From positions 1 to 64,000 of the forward strand of contig NZ_PRDA01000015.1 in NCBI RefSeq assembly GCF_002964845.1: 64,000 nt of DNA. Direction: 5' to 3'. Position numbers and translations under genes: made by a program. Origin of the DNA: Thermus tenuipuniceus (GTDB lineage: Bacteria; Deinococcota; Deinococci; Deinococcales; Thermaceae). The notes beneath the pieces are model-generated. The model had not been told where the DNA came from and did no database searches. It saw only the letters and a list, made by a program, of their open reading frames with translations. Below, piece by piece: positions 54,960 through 64,000 of this stretch; position 1 is the stretch's first letter, and each line of letters opens with the position of its first letter.

Positions 54960-56223
54960 CGCCTTCCATGGGATTGTAGGCGGGGGTGAGGACATAGGCT
55001 AAGAGCACCGCGGGTAGAACCAGGGGCAAGGTGGCGTACCCGCCCCACTCCGCCGCCAAAACGGTGGCGGCGAAGGGGGCACGGGCTACCCCTGCCAGCA
55101 CCGCCACGCTTCCCGCCAAGGCCAGGGTTTCAGGGGGTAGGGCCAGGGGACCGGGCAGGTGGGCCAGGAAGGCCCCCAGTAGCCCCCCCAGGACCAGGGC
55201 AGGGGTGTAGGGGCCTCCGTAGGCCCGTACCCCGCTGGCCAAGAGGAGAAGAAGGAGCTTGGCCAAAAGCAAGGACAGCACAGCGAGGGGAGGCAGAAGG
55301 GGAGTGGTGGCCACCACCACCCAGCCCAGGCCACTGCCCAAGGCTTCGGGCAGGAAGAGGAGGGCCAGGGCCAGGGCTAGGCCCAGGAGGGCATGGCGCC
55401 ATGGATAGGGAAGGGGGCGGATGCGGCCCTCGAGGAGGCGGGCCCCCTCTAGCCACAGGGTGGCCAGGGCGGCGGCCACCAGCCCTACCAGGGCGCCGGC
55501 GGGGAGGGCACCCATATCCACCTGGGCCTGGAAGGTTAGAAGGGGAGTGTAGCCGTAGAAGGCTCCGTAGACGGCAAAACCCGCCAAGGCACCGATAAGG
55601 GCGGGGGTAAGGGCCCGGGCCTCGAGGAGCAAGCTCCGGTAAAGAATCTCCGTGGCCAGGAGGGCTCCGGCCACGGGAGCGTGCAGGCTGGCTCCAAGCC
55701 CGGCGGCGAGCCCGGCAAAGGCGAGCCCCCCGCCCAGCCGAGGAAAGCGCCGGTCCAGCCCCCGGCCTAGCCAAAGCCCCAGCACCCCAAAGGGACCCTC
55801 GCGCCCCATGGGGGAATAGAGGGAAAGCTGGAGTATCCCTCCCAAAACGGCCCGCAGGTGGGATAATGGGGGGTTTGGCCGGTCCTCCCGGGCCTGAAGC
55901 AGGAGAGCGGCAAGCCCCTGCCCCGTCCCCAGAAGGCTGGTGAGGGCGAAGAGAAAGGGAAGGAGGAAGGCGAGGGGCCAGAGGGAGGGTCCAGTGAAGG
56001 CCTGGGCCAGGCCTCCTTCCCCTGGGGGCTCGGGGGCCAGATAACCAAAGAAGAGACCAAAGGCTTCCGTCAGAACCCGGAGTAGCCCATTCAACAGGGC
56101 CACCAACAGGCCGGCCAGGGCCCCGGTGAAGGCGCTGTAGAGGATGAGGGGGCCAGTGTGCCGGATTTCCTCATCCCAAAGGGAGGGGAAGCTGAGCTGG
56201 GAGCCGCGGCCCAAGGGGCGCAT
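54847..56223 (-). CDS. ClC-family chloride channel or H+/Cl- exchanger
   Basis: The 458-residue protein has about ten to twelve hydrophobic helices and the ClC signature GREGPFG, whose glutamate is the gating residue. The first signature GSGIP is replaced by GTGQGL and the third reads GGPYTP, so selectivity may differ from E. coli ClcA. No C-terminal CBS domain is present. The tail of about 40 residues after the last helix, rich in Pro and Glu, is what overlaps the PIG-L gene. It ends an operon running from gatC; its start overlaps the amidohydrolase stop by one base. Confidence 0.87.
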   Translation of the reverse strand: MRPLGRGSQLSFPSLWDEEIRHTGPLILYSAFTGALAGLLVALLNGLLRVLTEAFGLFFGYLAPEPPGEGGLAQAFTGPSLWPLAFLLPFLFALTSLLGTGQGLAALLLQAREDRPNPPLSHLRAVLGGILQLSLYSPMGREGPFGVLGLWLGRGLDRRFPRLGGGLAFAGLAAGLGASLHAPVAGALLATEILYRSLLLEARALTPALIGALAGFAVYGAFYGYTPLLTFQAQVDMGALPAGALVGLVAAALATLWLEGARLLEGRIRPLPYPWRHALLGLALALALLFLPEALGSGLGWVVVATTPLLPPLAVLSLLLAKLLLLLLASGVRAYGGPYTPALVLGGLLGAFLAHLPGPLALPPETLALAGSVAVLAGVARAPFAATVLAAEWGGYATLPLVLPAVLLAYVLTPAYNPMEGVREAQATPAESLSETLPQREPPPPGPEAAGGRETPPG

Positions 56224-57332
56224 CAGAGGGAGTGTACCAGACTCACGGGGGCTCCTCGGGCCAGGCGGGGGGTGGGAAGGCCCAGGGCCCGGTCCCCTCC
56301 CCGGGTCAGGGCCCGGATGAGAAGCCGGGGATCCACCTTTCCCCAGAGGAAAAGGGCCTCGTTTTTCACGTCCAGGTCTGGGCTGCTGGCCCGGGAGTCC
56401 GTGCCCAGGGCCAGCTCCACCCCATGGCGGGCGTAGAGGTGGATGGGAGCCTCCCCCACCTCCAGGTAAGCGTTGGACCGAGGACAGAGGATGACCTTGG
56501 TGCCGGAATCCGCCAGCATCCTCACCTCTTCCTCGTCCACCTGCACCCCGTGGACCAAAAGGGTGTTGGGGCCCAAGGCGCCAAGGGCCCGAAGGTAGCG
56601 GATGGGGGTTAGACCCGGGGGTTCAAAGGGGGTTCGGCTGAAGCGTCCGTGGATCTGGGTTAAGAAACCCTCTCCTTTTTGCAGGAAGGCCGCTTCTTCC
56701 TGGCTTTCCCCTGCGTGGACCATCAGGGGGAGGCCCTCGGCCCTGGCGTACTGGGCGAGCCGCTGCAACAGGGGTGCGCTCACCGAGTAGGGGGCATGGG
56801 GGGAAAGCCCCACCCTCACCCGTCCTTCCAGGCGCCGCCAGGCCTTGACCTTAGCCTGGACCTGCTGGAACACTTCCTCGGCGTCCTCGGGATCCGGGGC
56901 GAAGACCTCGTAGAAGGCCACCCCCGGCAAGGGGCTTTCCCGGAGCAGGAACTCCATGACCTCGTCCTTAAACACCACGTCGGCGAAGGCCCCTGCCCCG
57001 GAGCGCAGGAGTTCCTCCAGGCCTTGCCTTGCTGCTTCCAGCCCCCGCTTTTCCCGATGGGCCACCACATGGGGGATGAAGCCGGGAAAGGGTCCCTGGT
57101 AAAGGGGGTGGAGGGAAAGATCCAGGTGGGTGTGGGCGTTCACCGGGGGTGGGAAGAGGGCCTTACCCTTGTGGACCACCTCTGCTTGGGGGAAACGGGC
57201 CCGGAGTTCCTCCAGGCTTCCCTGGCCCACCACGGTAGGCCCCTGTACCGCAATCCCCCCCCGGAGCATGGGGGTGCCGAAGCCCGTGTAGACCACCTCC
57301 GCCGTCCAAAGCTCAGTCTTTAGCCAGAACAT
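56223..57332 (-). CDS. Amidohydrolase-superfamily deaminase
   Basis: The 369-residue protein has the metal motifs NAHTHLDLS near residue 65, SPHAPYSVS near 180, VHAGES near 207, LVHGVQVDE near 262 and LGTDSRASSPDLD near 312. This is the adenosine/SAH/aminofutalosine deaminase-like branch of amidohydrolases. Aminofutalosine deamination for menaquinone is one possibility in this phylum, but substrate assignment is not secure. It overlaps the GNAT gene upstream by 20 bases and lies in an operon with an N-acylamino acid racemase. Confidence 0.82.
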   Translation of the reverse strand: MFWLKTELWTAEVVYTGFGTPMLRGGIAVQGPTVVGQGSLEELRARFPQAEVVHKGKALFPPPVNAHTHLDLSLHPLYQGPFPGFIPHVVAHREKRGLEAARQGLEELLRSGAGAFADVVFKDEVMEFLLRESPLPGVAFYEVFAPDPEDAEEVFQQVQAKVKAWRRLEGRVRVGLSPHAPYSVSAPLLQRLAQYARAEGLPLMVHAGESQEEAAFLQKGEGFLTQIHGRFSRTPFEPPGLTPIRYLRALGALGPNTLLVHGVQVDEEEVRMLADSGTKVILCPRSNAYLEVGEAPIHLYARHGVELALGTDSRASSPDLDVKNEALFLWGKVDPRLLIRALTRGGDRALGLPTPRLARGAPVSLVHSL

Positions 57333-58067
57333 ACCGGTTGGGGTGCCGCACGAAGTCCACCGCCCGGTAGCCCCGGGCGAAGTAGTGGCCGAGGACCCGG
57401 CGGCTGTGTTCCCGCCAGGTGAGGGCTAAGGCGGGATCGTCTTTTAGGATCCTTCCCCAGTCCTCGGGGATCTGGAAGAGGAGACGGGGCGCCTCGAGGT
57501 CCAAGAAAGCCTCCAAGGGCTTTTCCTCCTCCACCCGGTTGGCCTGGGGTAACCCCTCGGCCTGGGCCTCGGGGGGAGGGGCGTAGATGCGGGTGTAGAC
57601 CCTCTCCGAGAGGAGCTCCCACTCCGCCAGAAGCCGGTCCGAGGGGGCCCCGGCGTTGATGCCCGTCATGGGGCCGTAGTGGTCGGGGAGGTAGGTCTTG
57701 GCGGTGGCCCCTAGCTTTCTCAGGTTGAAGTTGGCGTTCACCCCCCGTAAGGGGTCAAAGGTCCAGACCACCTTGCAGATCCCTCGGGCCAGGCACCAGT
57801 CCCGCTGGAAGCGTTTGAGGAGGAGGGCGGCCCCTGTACCCCGGTAGGGCTCCAGCACCCCCAGCATGTGGGAGTGCTGGAGCGTGGGGTCTTGGGTGGG
57901 GAAGCCAAAGACGAAGCCCACCATCTTCTCCTCCACGAAGGCCCCCGCCACCAGGCCCCCCTCGTCCTGGGCGGCGATGAGAAGGCCCCTTGGCACCAGG
58001 TCGCTTTCCGCACGGCCCCAGACCTTCCGCTGGAGCTCCACCACGGCCTCCATCTCCTCGGGGCCCT

Positions 58068-58095
<28 letters not shown>
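57313..58095 (-). CDS. GNAT acyltransferase linked to N-acylamino acid racemase (COG3375-like)
   Basis: The 260-residue protein begins with a GNAT domain: ELQRKVWG, FGFPTQDPTLQHSHMLGV, and the acyl-CoA loop YRGTGAALLLKRFQRDW. The middle has VVWTFDPLRGVNANFNLRKLG. Homologues beside racemase genes are proposed to succinylate amino acids. ATG 58095 lies inside the racemase 3' end, overlapping by 28 bases, so the pair is coupled. The substrate is inferred from this context. Confidence 0.85.
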
Positions 58096-60708
<2,613 letters not shown>

Positions 60709-60715
60709 GCCCCGC

Positions 60716-60721
60716 ATTTTA
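60716..60721 (-). promoter_or_regulatory. gatC-serS operon -10 box
   Basis: On the minus strand TAAAAT lies seven bases before ATG 60708, a leaderless layout. Confidence 0.55.
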
Positions 60722-60734
60722 CCCTCACAAAGCC

Positions 60735-61478
60735 CTACGAAAGCCAGTTGGCCAAAGCCCAGACCAAGGGGGCCAGGAGGAGGGCAGGAAGAAAGGAGCC
60801 CACCCGCACCTTGGTGGGGCCCAGGAGGTTGATTCCCACCCCCAGGACCATTAGCCCTCCCACCCCGTTTACCAGGAGGACCCGGGGGTCCTGGGCGGGG
60901 TCAGGGAGAACCTGGCTCAGGGTACCGGCCAGAAGGGCGATACCCCCTTGGTAGCCGAGGATGACCAGCACGCTAAACCCAACACCAATGCCGAAAGAGC
61001 TGGTGAGGGCGATGGCGGAAAGGCCGTCCAGGGTGGCCTTTAAGAGAAGAATGCTGGGATCCCCGGTGAGGCCGTTTTGGATGGAGCCGAGAAGGGTCAT
61101 GGGGCCCACGCAAAAGAGAAGGCTTGCGGCCACGAAGCCCTCGGTGAAGCTTCCCCCGCCCCTTACAGCCCGCTTGATTTTTTCCCCGATGCCCTCGAGG
61201 GCCTCCTCGATCCGCCACCACTCCCCAAGAAGCCCTCCCAGTACCAGGGCGATGAGTCCCAGGACCACCCCGTCTAGGGCTCCGCCCTTGGCTTTCCCCA
61301 GGGCGCTGGCCATGGAGAACCCGATAAAAAGGGTGGTGAGCCCCACCCCCTGGACCATGATGCGGGCCATGCGTTCGGGGAGCCGGCCCCGAAGCAGAAG
61401 GCCAAGCCCTGTGCCCAGGGTCACGGTGGCGGCGTTGGCCAGGGTTCCCGAGAGCTTGTCCAGAAGGCTGAGCTCCAT
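60735..61478 (-). CDS. DUF554 (YdfK-like) membrane protein
   Basis: The 247-residue protein has six or seven hydrophobic segments and the DUF554 features GTLANAATVTLGTGLGLLL at the N-terminus, FVAASLLFCVGPMTLLGSIQNGLTGD and VNGVGGLMVLGVGINLL. Function is unknown for the family. ATG 61478 is preferred because TAGAAT lies seven bases upstream; the frame remains open further upstream into the divergent gene. Confidence 0.9.
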   Translation of the reverse strand: MELSLLDKLSGTLANAATVTLGTGLGLLLRGRLPERMARIMVQGVGLTTLFIGFSMASALGKAKGGALDGVVLGLIALVLGGLLGEWWRIEEALEGIGEKIKRAVRGGGSFTEGFVAASLLFCVGPMTLLGSIQNGLTGDPSILLLKATLDGLSAIALTSSFGIGVGFSVLVILGYQGGIALLAGTLSQVLPDPAQDPRVLLVNGVGGLMVLGVGINLLGPTKVRVGSFLPALLLAPLVWALANWLS

Positions 61479-61484
61479 GGGGGC

Positions 61485-61491
61485 TATTCTA
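61485..61491. promoter_or_regulatory. Shared bidirectional -10 element
   Basis: The seven bases TATTCTA contain plus-strand TATTCT (61485-61490) for mnmD and minus-strand TAGAAT (61491 to 61486) for the DUF554 gene. Start codons lie six and seven bases away, and the whole intergenic gap is 18 bases. Confidence 0.65.
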
Positions 61492-61496
61492 CGGGA

Positions 61497-62150
61497 GTGG
61501 AGCCCATCCTCACCCAGGATGGAACCCCCACCCTCTTCCACCCAGGGTACGGGGAGGCCTACCATCCCCGGCAGGGAGCCTTGCTCCAGGCCAGGCGGCT
61601 TTACCTGGAGAAGACCCTCACCCATCTTCATCCGGCTCCAAGGGTCCTCGAGGTGGGCCTGGGCCTTTTGGTGAACTTCCGCGCGACTCTGGAAAGCACC
61701 CTGGGCCGGGGGGTGTACCTCCGTTATTTGGCCGTGGAACGGGAGCCGCTACCCCGGGAGGTGCTCGCGCGGGTGCGCCTCCCTCTTCCCAGGGCGGAAG
61801 AGGTGTTTGCGGAAATCCTTAAGGGCTGGCCTGATGCCTGCTTCCGGGGGGCTTGGGGTGAGCTTCGCATTTTCTTCGGGGAGGTGGAAGCTTTGGCGCT
61901 TCCCCAGGACTGGGCCACGGCGGTTTATCTGGATCCCTTCAGCCCTCGGGTGAACCCGGGGCCTTGGTCTTTGCCCGTTTTAAAGGGGCTTCACCGGGCT
62001 TTGCGGCGTGGGGGAAGGCTGGCTACCTACTCCGCCCAAGGGGTTTTTCGCCGGGCCCTCAAGGAGGCGGGGTTTGCCCCTCACCGGGTGCCTGGGGTGG
62101 GGAAGCGGGAGTGGACGGTGGGAATCGCTTTAAAACCTCCTCCCGGCTGA
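61497..62150 (+). CDS. mnmD: MnmD-like tRNA 5-aminomethyl-uridine methyltransferase (DUF752)
   Basis: MnmD methylates the aminomethyl group at tRNA wobble uridine, after MnmE and MnmG. The 217-residue protein has the family start LTQDGTPTLFHPGYGEAYHP and GALLQARRLYLE, the AdoMet loop VLEVGLGLLVNF, and the LDPFSPRVNPGPWS motif followed by LATYSAQGVFRRALKEAGF. GTG 61497 is probably leaderless. The last 92 bases overlap the convergent deacetylase gene. Confidence 0.88.
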   Translation: MEPILTQDGTPTLFHPGYGEAYHPRQGALLQARRLYLEKTLTHLHPAPRVLEVGLGLLVNFRATLESTLGRGVYLRYLAVEREPLPREVLARVRLPLPRAEEVFAEILKGWPDACFRGAWGELRIFFGEVEALALPQDWATAVYLDPFSPRVNPGPWSLPVLKGLHRALRRGGRLATYSAQGVFRRALKEAGFAPHRVPGVGKREWTVGIALKPPPG

Positions 62151-63240
62151 GGTAGGCCAGCTCGGCCCAGGAACGGTCGGGCTTGGGCAGCTGCTCCCGG
62201 TACAACCAAAGGAACCAGGCGCTGCTCAGGGTGGCCACGAGACGGGACCAAGGGGGAAGGGGATGGGTGTGGAAACCAAAAAGCCTGGCTCCCTGGGCCA
62301 GGTAGCTGTAGCCGTAGACCAAGCGCACCTCGGGGTCTTGAGCCATCCGTTCCGCCACCTTCTTAAGGCTTTCTCGCACGTATCGGATGGCCTCGAGGGG
62401 GGAGAGTTCCATGCTCCGCTGGCTTTCCAGATGGAGCTCCAAGGCAGGGATGCCCCGGGGTAGCCCGGGTAGGTCGGGTCCGGGGAAGGGCTTCTTCTCC
62501 ACCCGGAAGAGGTCGAAGGGACCGTATCCTGCCCGGGCCACCCGATGCTTGGCGTTGTACCGTTCCTCAAATCCCTGGAGCCCCCGGATAAGGGCGAGCC
62601 TCGGGGTGAGGGGTAAGGGGACGAGGCCATCCAGGGTGACGGGTTGGTATCTCAGCCGTAGCATCTCCGGAAGCGCCCGCTCCAAGAGCCTGAGGGTGCG
62701 CTCCGGCCCATCGTGGAGGAGGACGATGGACCCTGGGCGCAGGTAGTAAAGGAGCCTTTCCGCCAGGGCTTCAGGGGGGAGATCCAGCCAGTCCTTGCTT
62801 TCCAGGTCCCACAGGGCGACGCGCTTGCCCAAGAGGCGAGCAAAAAGGCGGGTAAAGGGGGTGTGGAGCCCATGGGGCGGGCGGTAGTAGCGCCCGGGGT
62901 TCCGGCGCATGTGCGCCCACTCCAGCCAGGGCAGGAAGAGTTTCCAGGCCTGGTGCCACTCCCCATGGTCCTCCACCTGGTGGCCTTCGCGCTGTATGGC
63001 CTCCACCAGGTCCGGCCGGGCCTTGGCCCGCTCCCCGGTCAGGAAGAAGGTGGCCTTGACCCCGTACCGGCGCAAAAGCCCCAAGAGGGCCTCCGTCCTC
63101 TCCGAGGGGCCGTCGTCAAAGGTGAGGGCCACCTTAGGGGTGCGCCTGGAGCCGTGGGCGTAGGCCCCCGCCCCGAGGAAGCGGAACAAAAGGTCGCTCC
63201 AGCCGTAAAGGGCAAGGAGAAGGCCAAGGACTAGTTCCAT
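62059..63240 (-). CDS. NodB-type polysaccharide deacetylase with a C-terminal YkoP-like region
   Basis: The 393-residue protein has an N-terminal hydrophobic segment (1-20) and a NodB domain: TFDDGPSERTEAL near residue 40, HGEWHQAW near 92, YRPPHG near 117, WDLESKDW near 145 and IVLLHDGPERT near 172. The remaining 200 residues, with FDLFRVEKKPF and HLESQRSMELSPLEAIRYV, form a second unknown domain. The target glycan is unknown. Its 3' end overlaps mnmD by 92 bases and its start overlaps the MFS gene by ten. Confidence 0.88.
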   Translation of the reverse strand: MELVLGLLLALYGWSDLLFRFLGAGAYAHGSRRTPKVALTFDDGPSERTEALLGLLRRYGVKATFFLTGERAKARPDLVEAIQREGHQVEDHGEWHQAWKLFLPWLEWAHMRRNPGRYYRPPHGLHTPFTRLFARLLGKRVALWDLESKDWLDLPPEALAERLLYYLRPGSIVLLHDGPERTLRLLERALPEMLRLRYQPVTLDGLVPLPLTPRLALIRGLQGFEERYNAKHRVARAGYGPFDLFRVEKKPFPGPDLPGLPRGIPALELHLESQRSMELSPLEAIRYVRESLKKVAERMAQDPEVRLVYGYSYLAQGARLFGFHTHPLPPWSRLVATLSSAWFLWLYREQLPKPDRSWAELAYLSREEVLKRFPPSTPASPPQAPGEGQTPPP

Positions 63241-64000
63241 CGACTCCTCCCCAGCACCCCGGCGTAGAAGAGGCTCAGGGCTAGGAAGATCCCGGCGCCC
63301 AACATAAAGGGGGCCTCAGGGCCCAAGCGTTCCCAAAGCAACCCGCCCACCGCGGGCCCCAGGGCTACGCCCAACCCCTCTGCGGTCATGAGCCCTCCCC
63401 AAACGGCAGCCCGATTTTCTTCGGGAAGGTTCTTGGCCAGGAAACCATTCCAACCCGGCATGAAGAGGCTGAAGCCTAGCCCGCCTAGAACGGTGAGGAC
63501 TAAGAGCTCTCCCAAGGAAGGCTGGGACGCGAGGTGCAGCATGACCCCACCCAGGAGGACCAGGCCTGCCAGGAGCGCCCAGCGGTAGCCGTGTCGGTCC
63601 ACGAGGCGTCCGGTGAGGGGAAGGAGGCCGAAGGCGAGGCCCCCTCCCACAAGGAGTAGGCCCCCTAGGGCTAGGGGCTCGAGGCCCAGGTTCTCCTTGG
63701 CGAAGCGGAGGAGGAAAAGGGATACCAGGGCGGGGGCGAAGGTCTGGCCAAAGGCGGCGGGAAGGAAGATCAAGAGGCGCCCTAGGGGGTAGCGCTCCTG
63801 CTTGGTTTTGGGTAGGGGGATGCGGAAGCGGATGAGGCTTAAGGTCAGGAGGAGGGTGAGTCCCTGGGCGGCGAGCAGCAGGCTGAGGGCGGCCTCCGGG
63901 TGCTGCTGGGCGACCTGCCCTACCCCCACGAGGCCGATACCCGCCCAGGGGAGCACTAGGGTGAAGGTGAAGGAGAGGGCGCGGGCCTCCCGTCCGGGGA
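63231..64000 (-). CDS. MFS transporter, C-terminal part (cut by window edge)
   Basis: The frame is open to the right edge, so the N-terminal half lies outside. About 256 residues are seen, with seven or so hydrophobic helices and the MFS loop between helices in GRLVDRHGYRW, plus LGPAVGGLLWERLG near the end. It begins in the window with GREARALSFTFTLVLPWAG. An internal GTG at 63956 is not the true start. The substrate is unknown; no drug or sugar motif is evident. Confidence 0.85.
   Translation of the reverse strand, partial: PGREARALSFTFTLVLPWAGIGLVGVGQVAQQHPEAALSLLLAAQGLTLLLTLSLIRFRIPLPKTKQERYPLGRLLIFLPAAFGQTFAPALVSLFLLRFAKENLGLEPLALGGLLLVGGGLAFGLLPLTGRLVDRHGYRWALLAGLVLLGGVMLHLASQPSLGELLVLTVLGGLGFSLFMPGWNGFLAKNLPEENRAAVWGGLMTAEGLGVALGPAVGGLLWERLGPEAPFMLGAGIFLALSLFYAGVLGRSRWN

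Overview
The window looks like a chromosomal segment of a Thermus-like thermophile (phylum Deinococcota). Base composition is high-GC with strong G/C third-position bias. Genes are tightly packed with many ATGA or GTGA overlaps, GTG starts are common, and the proteins closely resemble Thermus thermophilus homologues (ClpP 194 aa, MgtE about 449 aa, ALDH 530 aa, AroH 122 aa, an O-acetylhomoserine sulfhydrylase of 421 aa). I see no insertion sequence, prophage, CRISPR array or rRNA. The content is mostly housekeeping, so the unusual material is mainly in control elements.

Layout. 1-8.9 kb: a single-domain rhodanese, tRNA-His and tRNA-Leu, tig-clpP-clpX, and divergent pncB and metH. 8.8-15.4 kb: a 14-repeat propeller-like protein, a fused chorismate aminase/glutaminase with a PabC-like lyase, greA, recO, a small membrane protein and a DsrE-like exported protein. 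15.4-22.1 kb: ymdB-ppc-NYN-queA, facing mgtE plus a pyrophosphatase-like gene. 22.2-25.9 kb: the ribosome and SRP cluster ffh-rpsP-khpA-rimM-trmD-rplS. 25.9-30.6 kb: a NarL-type regulator, serine dehydratase alpha, a two-domain rhodanese, a riboswitch-led YugP metalloprotease with a zinc-ribbon protein, and a peroxiredoxin. 30.3-37.0 kb: a long leftward operon bioY-nitrilase-smpB-amidase-GerMN-smc-MazG-like. 37.2-43.3 kb: gap-pgk-tpiA-aminotransferase-E1alpha-E1beta. 43.5-46.8 kb: an AcuB-like CBS protein, hemL, mnmE. 46.8-49.6 kb: metY-metX under a SAM-I riboswitch, back to back with tRNA-Pro. 49.7-54.2 kb: Na/Pi cotransporter, rsmD, coaD, aldehyde dehydrogenase, aroH. 54.3-64 kb: PIG-L deacetylase facing the operon gatC-serS-NSAR-GNAT-amidohydrolase-ClC, then DUF554, mnmD, a polysaccharide deacetylase and a truncated MFS gene.

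Control logic is unusually readable here. About twenty genes have a -10 hexamer only 6 to 10 bases before the start codon, the layout of leaderless mRNAs. Two divergent gene pairs share or overlap a single -10 element. A second class (prx, bioY, ffh) has a hairpin that begins at the predicted mRNA 5' end and stops next to the Shine-Dalgarno sequence.

The strongest regulatory calls are a SAM-I riboswitch before metYX, a yybP-ykoY (manganese) type riboswitch before a YugP-family protease, a BirA-type operator before bioY, and a palindromic operator over the peroxiredoxin promoter. All function calls come from reading motifs and family knowledge; no database search or folding computation was run.
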